From the NCBI GenBank assembly GCA_947374445.1, contig CANCBY010000060.1, forward strand, positions 1 through 12,029: a DNA stretch of 12,029 nt. Direction: 5' to 3'. Source of the DNA: Pseudobdellovibrionaceae bacterium. Its GTDB lineage: Bacteria; Bdellovibrionota; Bdellovibrionia; Bdellovibrionales; Bdellovibrionaceae. How positions within the stretch are numbered: position 1 is the first letter of the stretch; every line of letters begins with the position of its first letter. Below, one piece after another: positions 6,244 through 12,029 of the stretch. Both the position numbers and the translations under genes were made by a program. The notes below the pieces were generated by a model. That model saw only the letters and a list, made by a program, of their open reading frames with translations. It was not told the DNA's origin and searched no databases.

Positions 6244-7214
6244 TGTTAAAGGCACTCAAAAATCCATTTCTAGCACTGCTTGCAATGTTGGCCTTTGGCG
6301 CGATTGTAAATGTCGCATTTAATTCGTTTATTCAGCTCATGCTCGTGATCATTCTTATAAATATGATTTTGGCGATGAGCCTTAATCTAGTGAATGGCTA
6401 CACAGGCCAGTTCTCTTTAGGCCATGCGGGCTTTATGGCCGTGGGCGCCTATGCATCGGCTTACCTCAGCACGCAAATGCCATTATTACCTCAGCCTTTT
6501 GAAATATTTAGTTTTTTACTTTATGCGCTGGTTGGTGGATGTTTGGCGGCAGCAGCAGGTTTTGTTGTGGGACTCCCCTCTCTGAGATTAAAGGGTGACT
6601 ATCTAGCAATTGTGACCTTGGGCTTTGGTGAAATTATCCGCGTGGTTCTTCAGAGCACTCCCGCTGTGGGCGGTGCCCGCGGAATGTTTGGTATTCCAGG
6701 CCCCAGTGAGCCTAAATTTATAGCCGGCTATATTCATGCTTCGATCTGGGTGATTATCACCTTTTTCGTGATCTGGCGTGTGGTCAAATCAACTCATGGC
6801 CGAGCCTTCTTGAGTGTGCGCGAGGACGAGATCGCCGCTGAAGCCATGGGCATCAATACCACCAAAGCAAAAGTGAGAGCTTTCGTACTTTCAAGTTTTT
6901 TTGCCGGCATTGCAGGTTCGATCTTTGCGCATTTTACAAATTATCTAAATCCTTCGTCGTTCTCATTTGCTCGAAGTGTAGACTCAGTGATCATGGTTGT
7001 ACTTGGCGGTATGGGCAGCATGAGTGGAGCTATTCTTGCGGCTATTTTTATCACAGTCATGCCCGAGGCCTTGCGCCCACTGCAAGAACTCACCGGTGTG
7101 GATCTACGCATGGTGATCTATGCTCTGAGTTTGATTCTTTTGATGATTCTACGTCCGAAAGGACTTTTCGGAAATAAGGAGATCACGGATTATGTCCGCA
7201 AAAAATCTTCTTGA
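6243..7214 (+). CDS. livM: Branched-chain amino acid ABC transporter permease LivM
   Basis: Second inner-membrane permease of the importer. Family hallmarks in order: LNLVNGYTGQFSLGHAGFMA near the N-terminus, LRLKGDYLAIVTLGFGEI in the middle, the coupling loop SVREDEIAAEAMGINTTK, then VVLGGMGSMSGAILAA and the C-terminal ILRPKGLFG. At 323 residues it is of the shorter LivM type, lacking the extra N-terminal membrane region of the E. coli protein (about 425 residues). Its ATG overlaps the livH stop by one base. Its last 23 bases overlap livG, and the ribosome site for livG lies inside it. Confidence 0.95.
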   Translation: MLKALKNPFLALLAMLAFGAIVNVAFNSFIQLMLVIILINMILAMSLNLVNGYTGQFSLGHAGFMAVGAYASAYLSTQMPLLPQPFEIFSFLLYALVGGCLAAAAGFVVGLPSLRLKGDYLAIVTLGFGEIIRVVLQSTPAVGGARGMFGIPGPSEPKFIAGYIHASIWVIITFFVIWRVVKSTHGRAFLSVREDEIAAEAMGINTTKAKVRAFVLSSFFAGIAGSIFAHFTNYLNPSSFSFARSVDSVIMVVLGGMGSMSGAILAAIFITVMPEALRPLQELTGVDLRMVIYALSLILLMILRPKGLFGNKEITDYVRKKSS

Positions 7215-7989
7215 AGTGCAAAAAATCACAATGCAATTTGGCGGACTCAAAGCCGTCGACAGCCTTGAGTTTCATATCAAAGAGGGCGAACTCATGGGCC
7301 TTATCGGTCCCAACGGCGCAGGTAAGACAACGGTTTTTAATATGCTCACCGGAGTTTACCAACCAACTTCGGGCCAAGTTGTTTTTGCAGGAATGCCATT
7401 AAAGGGCTTAAAACCATTTCAAATTTCTCATTTGGGAATGACCAGAACTTTTCAAAATATTCGATTATTCAAAGAACTCTCGGTTTTAGAAAACGTCTTG
7501 ATTGCAGGGGCTCAACATTTAACTTACGGACTTGGCGCTGCGGTTATGCAGAACTCTCTTTTTTTAAAAGAAGAAAAATCTCTCCGCGAACAGGCTATGC
7601 ATTTACTGAAAATATTTAATCTTGAAGGCAAGGCCCATGCCCCTTCGATGGCTTTGCCTTATGGCGAGCAAAGAAAGCTCGAGATTGTGCGCGCGTTGGC
7701 CACAAAGCCTCAATTGATTTGCCTGGATGAGCCCGCAGCGGGAATGAATCATCAAGAGACTCACAATTTGATGGATCTCATCGCAAAAATTAGAAAAGAA
7801 TTTAATCTGACCGTGCTTTTGATTGAGCATGACATGAAACTTGTCATGGGCATTTGTGAACGCATCATGGTTCTTGATCATGGGATTAAAATCGAAGAAG
7901 GCACTCCGCAAGTAATTCAAAACTCAGCTAAAGTTATCGAAGCTTATTTGGGCGTCGATGACGAAGACAACACAGCCGAGGTGCACTGA
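7192..7989 (+). CDS. livG: Branched-chain amino acid ABC transporter ATPase LivG
   Basis: Cytoplasmic ATPase that powers the LivHM channel, pairing with LivF. Walker A GPNGAGKT at 39-46, Q-loop Gln88 in TRTFQNIRLF, ABC signature LPYGEQ at 155-160, Walker B LICLDE at 175-180 followed by PAAGMN, and H-loop His213 in IEHDM. The YGEQ signature instead of SGGQ is normal for LivG. The C-terminal tail after LDHGIKIEEGTP, with EAYLGVDDED, is the BCA_ABC_TP_C extension. Length 265 residues is typical (E. coli 255). AAGGAG (7176-7181) lies 10 bp before ATG 7192, within livM. The stop overlaps the livF start as TGATG. Confidence 0.96.
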   Translation: MSAKNLLEVQKITMQFGGLKAVDSLEFHIKEGELMGLIGPNGAGKTTVFNMLTGVYQPTSGQVVFAGMPLKGLKPFQISHLGMTRTFQNIRLFKELSVLENVLIAGAQHLTYGLGAAVMQNSLFLKEEKSLREQAMHLLKIFNLEGKAHAPSMALPYGEQRKLEIVRALATKPQLICLDEPAAGMNHQETHNLMDLIAKIRKEFNLTVLLIEHDMKLVMGICERIMVLDHGIKIEEGTPQVIQNSAKVIEAYLGVDDEDNTAEVH

Positions 7990-8714
7990 TGTCGAATAGC
8001 TCAAACTCCCCTTTGCTTGAAGTCAAAAATCTCAATGTGTTTTATGGATCTATTCATGCTCTCAAGGGAATTTCTTTCCATGTGAACAAGGGCGAAGTTG
8101 TTTCATTGATCGGCGCCAACGGGGCCGGTAAAACAACAACCCTCAGAGCGATTTCGGGGATTGCCGAGGCTCAAGGCGAAATCCGCTTCAAAGGGAATTT
8201 GCTCAATCCAATCCCTGCCCATGACCGTGTTAGTCTTGGCTTGGCACAATCCCCAGAGGGCCGTGGCGTTTTTGCGCAAATGAGTGTTTACGAAAATCTC
8301 GAAATGGGAGCTTACTTTCGTTCGGACCGCGCTGAGATTCTTAAAGATATTGAAATGAGTTTTCAGCTTTTTCCTAGACTAAAGGAGAGGGCCAAACAGC
8401 TCTCGGGCACTCTTTCGGGTGGCGAGCAACAGATGCTAGCCATTTGCCGTGCGCTGATGGCCAGACCTGATTTGCTTTTACTCGATGAGCCTTCACTCGG
8501 ACTTGCTCCTAAAATTGTGGCGCAAATCTTCGAGATTATTTTGGACCTGAATAAAAAAGGAATGACCGTTCTGCTGGTTGAGCAAAACGCAAAGATGGCT
8601 CTCAAGTCCTCGCATCGAGCCTATGTGATTGAGACCGGGCTTGTAACAATGGAAGGCCGTGGTCAAGATTTGCTTAACGATGACAATGTCCGAAGAAGCT
8701 ATCTCGGCGCTTAG
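7989..8714 (+). CDS. livF: Branched-chain amino acid ABC transporter ATPase LivF
   Basis: Second cytoplasmic ATPase of the importer. Walker A GANGAGKT at 42-49, Q-loop Gln87 in LAQSPEGRGVF, signature LSGGEQ at 142-147, Walker B LLLLDE at 162-167 with PSLGLAP, and VEQNA at 197-201, where the usual H-loop His is Gln, as is normal for LivF. Length is 241 residues (E. coli 237). It is the last gene of the operon and is joined to livG by a one-base overlap (TGATG). I found no convincing hairpin with a T-tract after its stop, so where the operon transcript ends is not clear. Confidence 0.96.
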   Translation: MSNSSNSPLLEVKNLNVFYGSIHALKGISFHVNKGEVVSLIGANGAGKTTTLRAISGIAEAQGEIRFKGNLLNPIPAHDRVSLGLAQSPEGRGVFAQMSVYENLEMGAYFRSDRAEILKDIEMSFQLFPRLKERAKQLSGTLSGGEQQMLAICRALMARPDLLLLDEPSLGLAPKIVAQIFEIILDLNKKGMTVLLVEQNAKMALKSSHRAYVIETGLVTMEGRGQDLLNDDNVRRSYLGA

Positions 8715-8830
8715 AGTTTCTGAACTTTTGTCCAATTCAAGATTGTGAAAATCACGCCGATATCCCCACCGGATGAACGAACTACGCAGACACCTAAAAA
8801 GGTCTCGCTCTCGTTTTTCTAGAGTTGTTT

Positions 8831-8854
8831 TTTTAGCATTAAACTTTTAGCATT
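8831..8854 (+). repeat. Short direct repeat upstream of the GQ-rich gene
   Basis: The 10-mer TTTTAGCATT occurs at 8831-8840 and again at 8845-8854, 14 bp apart, about 40-60 bp upstream of the -10 box proposed for the GQ-rich protein gene. It could be a tandem operator. Chance is possible because the region is AT-rich. Confidence 0.4.
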
Positions 8855-8891
8855 TTCATTAGGAAACAAAAACAAAACACCGTTAACGCAA

Positions 8892-8897
8892 TATAAT
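8892..8897 (+). promoter_or_regulatory. Consensus -10 box before the GQ-rich gene
   Basis: TATAAT matches consensus exactly and would start transcription near 8904, just before the ribosome site AAGGGG (8912-8917). No good -35 box lies 16-18 bp upstream (the sequence there is A-rich), so an activator or an A-rich upstream element may be needed. An 8-bp palindrome, CGTTAACG (8881-8888), sits between the two box positions. Confidence 0.42.
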
Positions 8898-8923
8898 TGC
8901 TTAACTTAAATAAGGGGATCTCG

Positions 8924-9481
8924 ATGGCTCTGTCTTGGAAAAAATTGGTATTAATGTCTGTTATTTTGGGTTCAGCTCAAACCGCTTGGGTTCAAGAGAA
9001 CGCAACAGGTGCGGCAGCTGGCGGAGCAACTGGCGCAACTAATGGTGCTCCAAAAGAACAAACTGGCGGCGAAGCTGGTCAAACTGGTAAAAAAACTTCG
9101 ACTACTAAAGGTAAAAAATCTTCTTCAACTTCAGGACAGAAAAAAGGTTCATCTGAAGGCGGACAAGGTCAGCAACAAGGCGGCGGTCAGCAACAAGGCG
9201 GCGGTCAGCAACAAGGTGGCGGTCAGCAACAAGGTGGCGGTCAACAACAAGGTGGCGGTCAGCAACAAGGTGGCGGTCAACAACAAGGTGGCGGTCAGCG
9301 CGGTGGCGGTCAAATGGGCGGTCAACAAGGTGGACCTCAAGGTGGCGGTTCACACGGTGGTCAACAAGGTGGACCTAGCGGTGGCGGCCAACAAGGCGGC
9401 GGTCAACAGGGTGGTGGCCAAGGTGGCCAAGGCGGACAAGGTGGCGGTCAGCAAGGTGGGCCTGGCGGCGGACACCACTAA
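8924..9481 (+). CDS. Secreted Gly/Gln-rich tandem-repeat protein
   Basis: No known family. It has 185 residues from ATG 8924, chosen over an in-frame TTG at 8897 because AAGGGG (8912-8917) lies 6 bp before the ATG and the signal peptide starts there. The signal peptide is MALSWKK, a hydrophobic LVLMSVILG, and a cleavage region SAQTA before Trp-Val. The mature protein has three parts: an Ala/Gly/Thr-rich segment; a basic Lys/Ser/Thr segment (TGKKTSTTKGKKSSST); and a long disordered Gly/Gln tail with seven QQQGGG units, then looser GGQQGG and GGP repeats ending GGGHH. It has no Cys. Codons in the repeat are nearly uniform (GGT/GGC, CAG/CAA). Such a chain cannot form a normal enzyme core; an envelope, matrix, adhesive or stress-related role is possible but is inference. 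It has its own -10 box and terminator, so it is a single-gene unit. Confidence 0.82.
   Translation: MALSWKKLVLMSVILGSAQTAWVQENATGAAAGGATGATNGAPKEQTGGEAGQTGKKTSTTKGKKSSSTSGQKKGSSEGGQGQQQGGGQQQGGGQQQGGGQQQGGGQQQGGGQQQGGGQQQGGGQRGGGQMGGQQGGPQGGGSHGGQQGGPSGGGQQGGGQQGGGQGGQGGQGGGQQGGPGGGHH
9170..9295 (+). repeat. 18-bp tandem repeat array, seven units
   Basis: Seven head-to-tail 18-bp units, each encoding QQQGGG, starting at 9170, 9188, 9206, 9224, 9242, 9260 and 9278. They differ only at silent third positions (CAG or CAA, GGC or GGT). The period is a multiple of three, so gain or loss of units would change protein length without shifting the frame. Confidence 0.93.
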
Positions 9482-9515
9482 TCGATCACTTCTGTTAACT
9501 TAAAAAATTTCTATT

Positions 9516-9544
9516 TGGCTCCACTGCGGTGGGGCCATTTTTTT
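9516..9544 (+). terminator. Rho-independent terminator of the GQ-rich gene
   Basis: Stem TGGCTCCAC / GTGGGGCCA (nine pairs, one a G-U), loop TGCG, followed directly by seven T (9538-9544). It lies 34 bp after the stop, in the gap before the convergent phosphatase gene. On the minus strand the tail is much poorer. Confidence 0.9.
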
Positions 9545-9590
9545 ACCTTAATTCTATATATATTCATCGAGCTAAACAGCAGACGCTGGC

Positions 9591-10175
9591 TTAGTGCGAA
9601 TCGCCCGGCATCAGGTTTTGCGAGAGATCATGAAATGTCACGATGCTCCCATCAGGACCGGAAAAATCTAAGAGCCAGATACGGTCAAAAGTATTTGGAT
9701 TCCAATGATCAGGAGCCTTAGCACCTAAAGCTTTTGCAATCGCTGGGATGTCGCCATGAGGCCAAGCCATCATAACAACTTTGCCGTTCAACTGAGGCTC
9801 GGTCATGAGCACATGAACTAATCCTTGATAGTCGACAGGAAGAAAAGGGGTCTGCAGAGTTTGTTTATACTTTTGAACTAACGGAGTGAGCGTTTCAACC
9901 GAACGATTAGATGAAGTCCCCCGCTGATAGCGAGCAGCAAAATAAACTGCGGGGTAACCAAAACTCACAAGAGCTGGCTGTCTTTCAAAAAGTTGAGTCA
10001 AAGCTTGCGCCCGCTTAAATCCCTCAGGAGAAAGATCATCCGATTTCACGTCAGGTTTTTCAGCATGTCGAATCAGAATTACACGCCGAGGAACAGCTCC
10101 CGCACTCAAGCCAAAAGCCAGCGAACCCAAAGTTATAAAAGAAAAAAATACTCTCTTTAAAGTGTGCTTAGCCAT
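9591..10175 (-). CDS. Exported histidine phosphatase family protein
   Basis: Phosphatase of the histidine (phosphoglycerate-mutase-like) superfamily, in which a His is phosphorylated during catalysis. The motif ILIRHAEKP has Arg36 and His37 as catalytic residues. LSPEGFKRAQAL follows as in the family, and His150 in AWPHGDIPAIAKALG is the likely second catalytic His. Arg82 in AARYQRGTSSNRS may be the third phosphate-pocket Arg. The N-terminus MAKHTLKRVFFSFITLGSLA with a SAGA cleavage site is a signal peptide, so it should act outside the cytoplasm. At 194 residues it is a compact version of the family. The start has a good ribosome site on the minus strand (GAAGGGG, 10184-10190). It is convergent with the GQ-rich gene. 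The substrate cannot be read from sequence. Confidence 0.85.
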   Translation of the reverse strand: MAKHTLKRVFFSFITLGSLAFGLSAGAVPRRVILIRHAEKPDVKSDDLSPEGFKRAQALTQLFERQPALVSFGYPAVYFAARYQRGTSSNRSVETLTPLVQKYKQTLQTPFLPVDYQGLVHVLMTEPQLNGKVVMMAWPHGDIPAIAKALGAKAPDHWNPNTFDRIWLLDFSGPDGSIVTFHDLSQNLMPGDSH

Positions 10176-10209
10176 ACTGTGTTCCCCTTCTGTAAAGCTT
10201 CAAGCATTC

Positions 10210-10236
10210 TTTATAAAAACAATCCGTTGAAATCAA
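10210..10236 (-). promoter_or_regulatory. Possible promoter of the histidine phosphatase gene
   Basis: On the minus strand TTGATT (10236-10231), 15 bp, TATAAA (10215-10210), 35 bp before the start codon. Boxes are fair but the spacer is short. Confidence 0.35.
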
Positions 10237-10251
10237 TTGTTATTGTTCCAA

Positions 10252-10879
10252 CTATTCTTTTTTAATCTTCTCTAAATCCTGAGCCAAAGTAGCCATCGCG
10301 TCAGTACTTCCAGTGTCATAAATGCCTCTGATTTTTAAGTCTTTATCCACCAGATAAATATTTCTTGTGTGAATGAATGAATCTTCGTTTTTTTGTGACC
10401 CAATCGATCCATCGGCTCGAAACATTTCTTTTCCGACTCGCATGATTTGTTTTTTATCTCAGGCTAGGAGCGCCCACTGCTTAAGGTCTAGATGATGAGA
10501 TTTTGCATACTCTTGCAGCCGAAGCGGGCTGTCGTCTTATGGGGTCACGAAAAACGCGAAGACTTTTACATTTTTATTCGCAATTGGAAACTTCTTTTGA
10601 AACTGTAAGATCGATCTCATCATCGTCGGGCACAAACCTGGAAATTCACCAGGGAAACTCTCTTGCTCAAGCTCAATTCGTTGATCGTCTCTGAATTTTG
10701 ATTGATCACTTGAAATCTTTTAACTTGCGCTGGCACATATTTTTTTGAATCGGAAGAAGTATTACCTTCTGTCTGCCAGTAAGGTGTCAAATCATCTTGG
10801 CTAAAATAAGGAAGGGCCTTTTCTGCTCCCACACGCTCAGAGCTGTGAGAAAAAATAGAATAAACTTTTTTATCATCAT
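10252..10879 (-). pseudogene. Decayed SCO1/SenC-type copper chaperone gene
   Basis: SCO proteins carry copper to the CuA centre of cytochrome c oxidase, using a CxxxC motif and a distal His. Pieces of one such protein lie in three frames. The signal peptide begins at ATG 10879 (MMIKKFILFFLTALS). A GTGT/GT-type indel near 10832 shifts the frame into GAEKALPYFSQDDLTPYW ... FQVINQNSETINELSLSKR. After VSLVNF (about 10635) a gap removes roughly five residues including the first Cys of CxxxC and shifts the frame again into PGLCPTMMRSILQFQKKFP. Two stops follow in that frame: a TAA after FAFFVTP and a TGA after LDLKQWALLA, where the family has a Gly. The rest, including the conserved His in SFIHTRNIYLVDKD, is well kept to the end at 10252. 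Several separate lesions argue for a true, fairly young pseudogene rather than a single read error. Confidence 0.85.
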
Positions 10880-10930
10880 GCTAAACCTATAACCTTCAGA
10901 AAAGGTTTGTGACAAGTGGCTTTAGAAGTA

Positions 10931-10964
10931 TAAAAAAGAAAGCCCCTCAAAAAATTGAGGGGCT
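10931..10964 (-). terminator. Rho-independent terminator of flgE
   Basis: Perfect 10-bp stem AGCCCCTCAA / TTGAGGGGCT (10941-10950 and 10955-10964) with a 4-nt loop. Read on the minus strand it is followed by TTCTTTTTT. It lies 31 bp after the flgE stop and closes the flagellar unit before the SCO relic. Confidence 0.92.
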
Positions 10965-10995
10965 CATAAAGTTAAAGTTTTAACTCAGTCTAAGC

Positions 10996-12029
10996 TTATC
11001 GCTTCAACTGAATGACTTCGTTCAGCAATTCATCCGTTGTTGTAATTGTTTTCGCATTGGCTTGGAAACTACGTTGACCTTGGATCAAGTTCACGAACTC
11101 TGCCGCTAAATCGACAGTTGATCTCTCAAGAGACTTCGCGAAAAGTTTACCACGGCCCGATTTACCCGCCATACCAAGAGCTGGAGTTCCTGAATCACGA
11201 GACTCCTTCAATCTGTTGTTACCAACCTTGAAGAGAGCTTCTGGATTTTCGAACTTCGCCAAACAAATTTGCGACAAGTCACGAGCTTCACCATTTGAAT
11301 ACAGAGCCGTCAACACACCCTCATCATTGAATGAAAGACTTGTGATTGTACCTGCAGCTGCACCATCTTGATGCCATGTGATCAAATCAGACTCTTTGCC
11401 GTACTGTTTTGTTCCATTAAGTCCTTTTCCGCCTTCACCAATCGCATCACCAAAGTTGAATTTGATTTGTTGGTTTTGGAATGCTCCACCCTTGAAGTTC
11501 AGACTGCTATCAGTCACTTCTTGAGTCTGAAGTTTTCCGTCAACGTTGAACTCAAGCTTACCTTTAAGAACTTGTGCCAATTCACCCTCAGTACCACCAT
11601 CAACTTCTTTGCCGTCGCAAAGACCATTGAATTCCCATTTGCGATCTTCAGATTTGTTAAAGAAAAGGGTCAACAAATGCTTATTACCTTGAGAGTCATA
11701 GATCTCAACACCTGAGCTAAAGTGTGAAGTTGCATATGGATCTTTGATGTTGAATTTTTTATTGGCTTCCATACGAGAATCTAAGTTTAGATCTAGCTTC
11801 ACTTCTTTGGTTGCCTTAGCTGGAGTCATTGCACGAGGGAACTTGATGTCGCCAGTCTTGTTAATAATCTGACCTTTTTCATCAGCATCATAACCTTGAA
11901 CACGTTGATTGTCGTTAGAGACCATGTAACCTTCGCGGTCAAAGTGAAAAGAACCATCACGAGTGAAAGATTCTCCATCTGTGCCTTTAACTTTGAAGTA
12001 ACCATCACCAGAAATCGCCAAGTCAGTGA
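10996..12029 (-). CDS. flgE: Flagellar hook protein FlgE, 5' end outside window
   Basis: Structural protein of the flagellar hook, the curved joint between basal body and filament, exported by the flagellar type III system. The visible part (about 343 residues) starts in the conserved TDLAISGDGYFKV strand and FTRDGSFHFDREGYMV, typical of the FlgE/FlgF/FlgG family. It then has an inserted middle domain (VEIYDSQGNKHLLTLFF and following), which marks FlgE rather than the rod proteins. It ends with the conserved C-terminal helix: AAEFVNLIQGQRSFQANAKT then TTTDELLNEVIQLKR. The apparent TTG start at 12021 is internal; the frame stays open to the window edge and the N-terminal helix is outside. It is the last gene of its transcription unit here, with a strong terminator behind it. 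Confidence 0.94.
   Translation of the reverse strand, partial: TDLAISGDGYFKVKGTDGESFTRDGSFHFDREGYMVSNDNQRVQGYDADEKGQIINKTGDIKFPRAMTPAKATKEVKLDLNLDSRMEANKKFNIKDPYATSHFSSGVEIYDSQGNKHLLTLFFNKSEDRKWEFNGLCDGKEVDGGTEGELAQVLKGKLEFNVDGKLQTQEVTDSSLNFKGGAFQNQQIKFNFGDAIGEGGKGLNGTKQYGKESDLITWHQDGAAAGTITSLSFNDEGVLTALYSNGEARDLSQICLAKFENPEALFKVGNNRLKESRDSGTPALGMAGKSGRGKLFAKSLERSTVDLAAEFVNLIQGQRSFQANAKTITTTDELLNEVIQLKR

Noticed and set aside
7192..7989. LivG signature YGEQ instead of SGGQ, and Gln for His in the LivF H-loop, as possible defects
   Set aside because: Both are the normal form in LivG and LivF families.
9009..9503. Long open frames in a second plus frame (9009-9503) and on the minus strand (about 9105-9353) across the GQ gene
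   Set aside because: They are open only because the 18-bp repeat has no stop in these frames; no ribosome site or sensible protein, and the first frame has the signal peptide.
9515..9721. Plus-strand open frame of 68 codons starting in the terminator after the GQ gene
   Set aside because: Starts inside a terminator, lies opposite the conserved histidine phosphatase, and has no family features.
12019..12021. TTG 12021 as the start of the hook gene
   Set aside because: The frame remains open to the edge and the preceding residues Thr-Asp continue the conserved FlgE strand, so the gene is cut by the window.

Overview
The window reads as chromosomal DNA of a flagellated, diderm, moderately AT-rich bacterium. 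A predatory or soil relative of Bdellovibrio (Bdellovibrionota) is my best guess. This rests on the mix of genes: a Tyr1 'REP-associated' transposase of the type common in that group, Cys-rich lipoproteins, a secreted GQ-repeat protein, a SCO relic and a flagellar hook gene. It is an inference from gene style; no 16S or other marker is present.

Left part (1-2700). The 3' part of a Tyr1/HUH transposase gene enters from the left edge. It is followed by an exported protein that I read as a protein-glutaminase-like (glutamine deamidase) enzyme with a Cys-His-Asp triad. The 5' end of that gene is out of frame with its best start. Next come a cysteine-paired lipoprotein of unknown function and, 16 bp later, a small YacG-type zinc protein.

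Middle part (2678-8714). An HU-type nucleoid protein has its own promoter, overlapping the end of yacG, and a strong terminator. ATP-dependent 6-phosphofructokinase (pfkA) follows with very little room for its own promoter. Then comes a complete five-gene branched-chain amino acid ABC importer in the order livK-livH-livM-livG-livF. Its last three junctions overlap (TAATG, 23 bp, TGATG), so it is one transcription and translation unit. The binding protein carries a lipobox. For an amino-acid-consuming lifestyle, a high-affinity branched-chain amino acid importer beside a glycolysis control enzyme is sensible, but the link is only positional.

Right part (8715-12029). A secreted Gly/Gln repeat protein with a perfect 18-bp-period tandem array ends in a good terminator. 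Convergent to it is an exported histidine phosphatase. Upstream of that lies a clearly decayed SCO1/SenC copper-chaperone gene with two frame breaks, two in-frame stops and loss of the first Cys of its copper motif. Finally the 3' part of flgE (flagellar hook protein) runs off the right edge on the minus strand, with a perfect 10-bp hairpin terminator behind it.

The most interesting items are the secreted glutamine deamidase candidate, the GQ tandem-repeat protein and the SCO relic. I saw no CRISPR array, tRNA, rRNA or complete insertion sequence.
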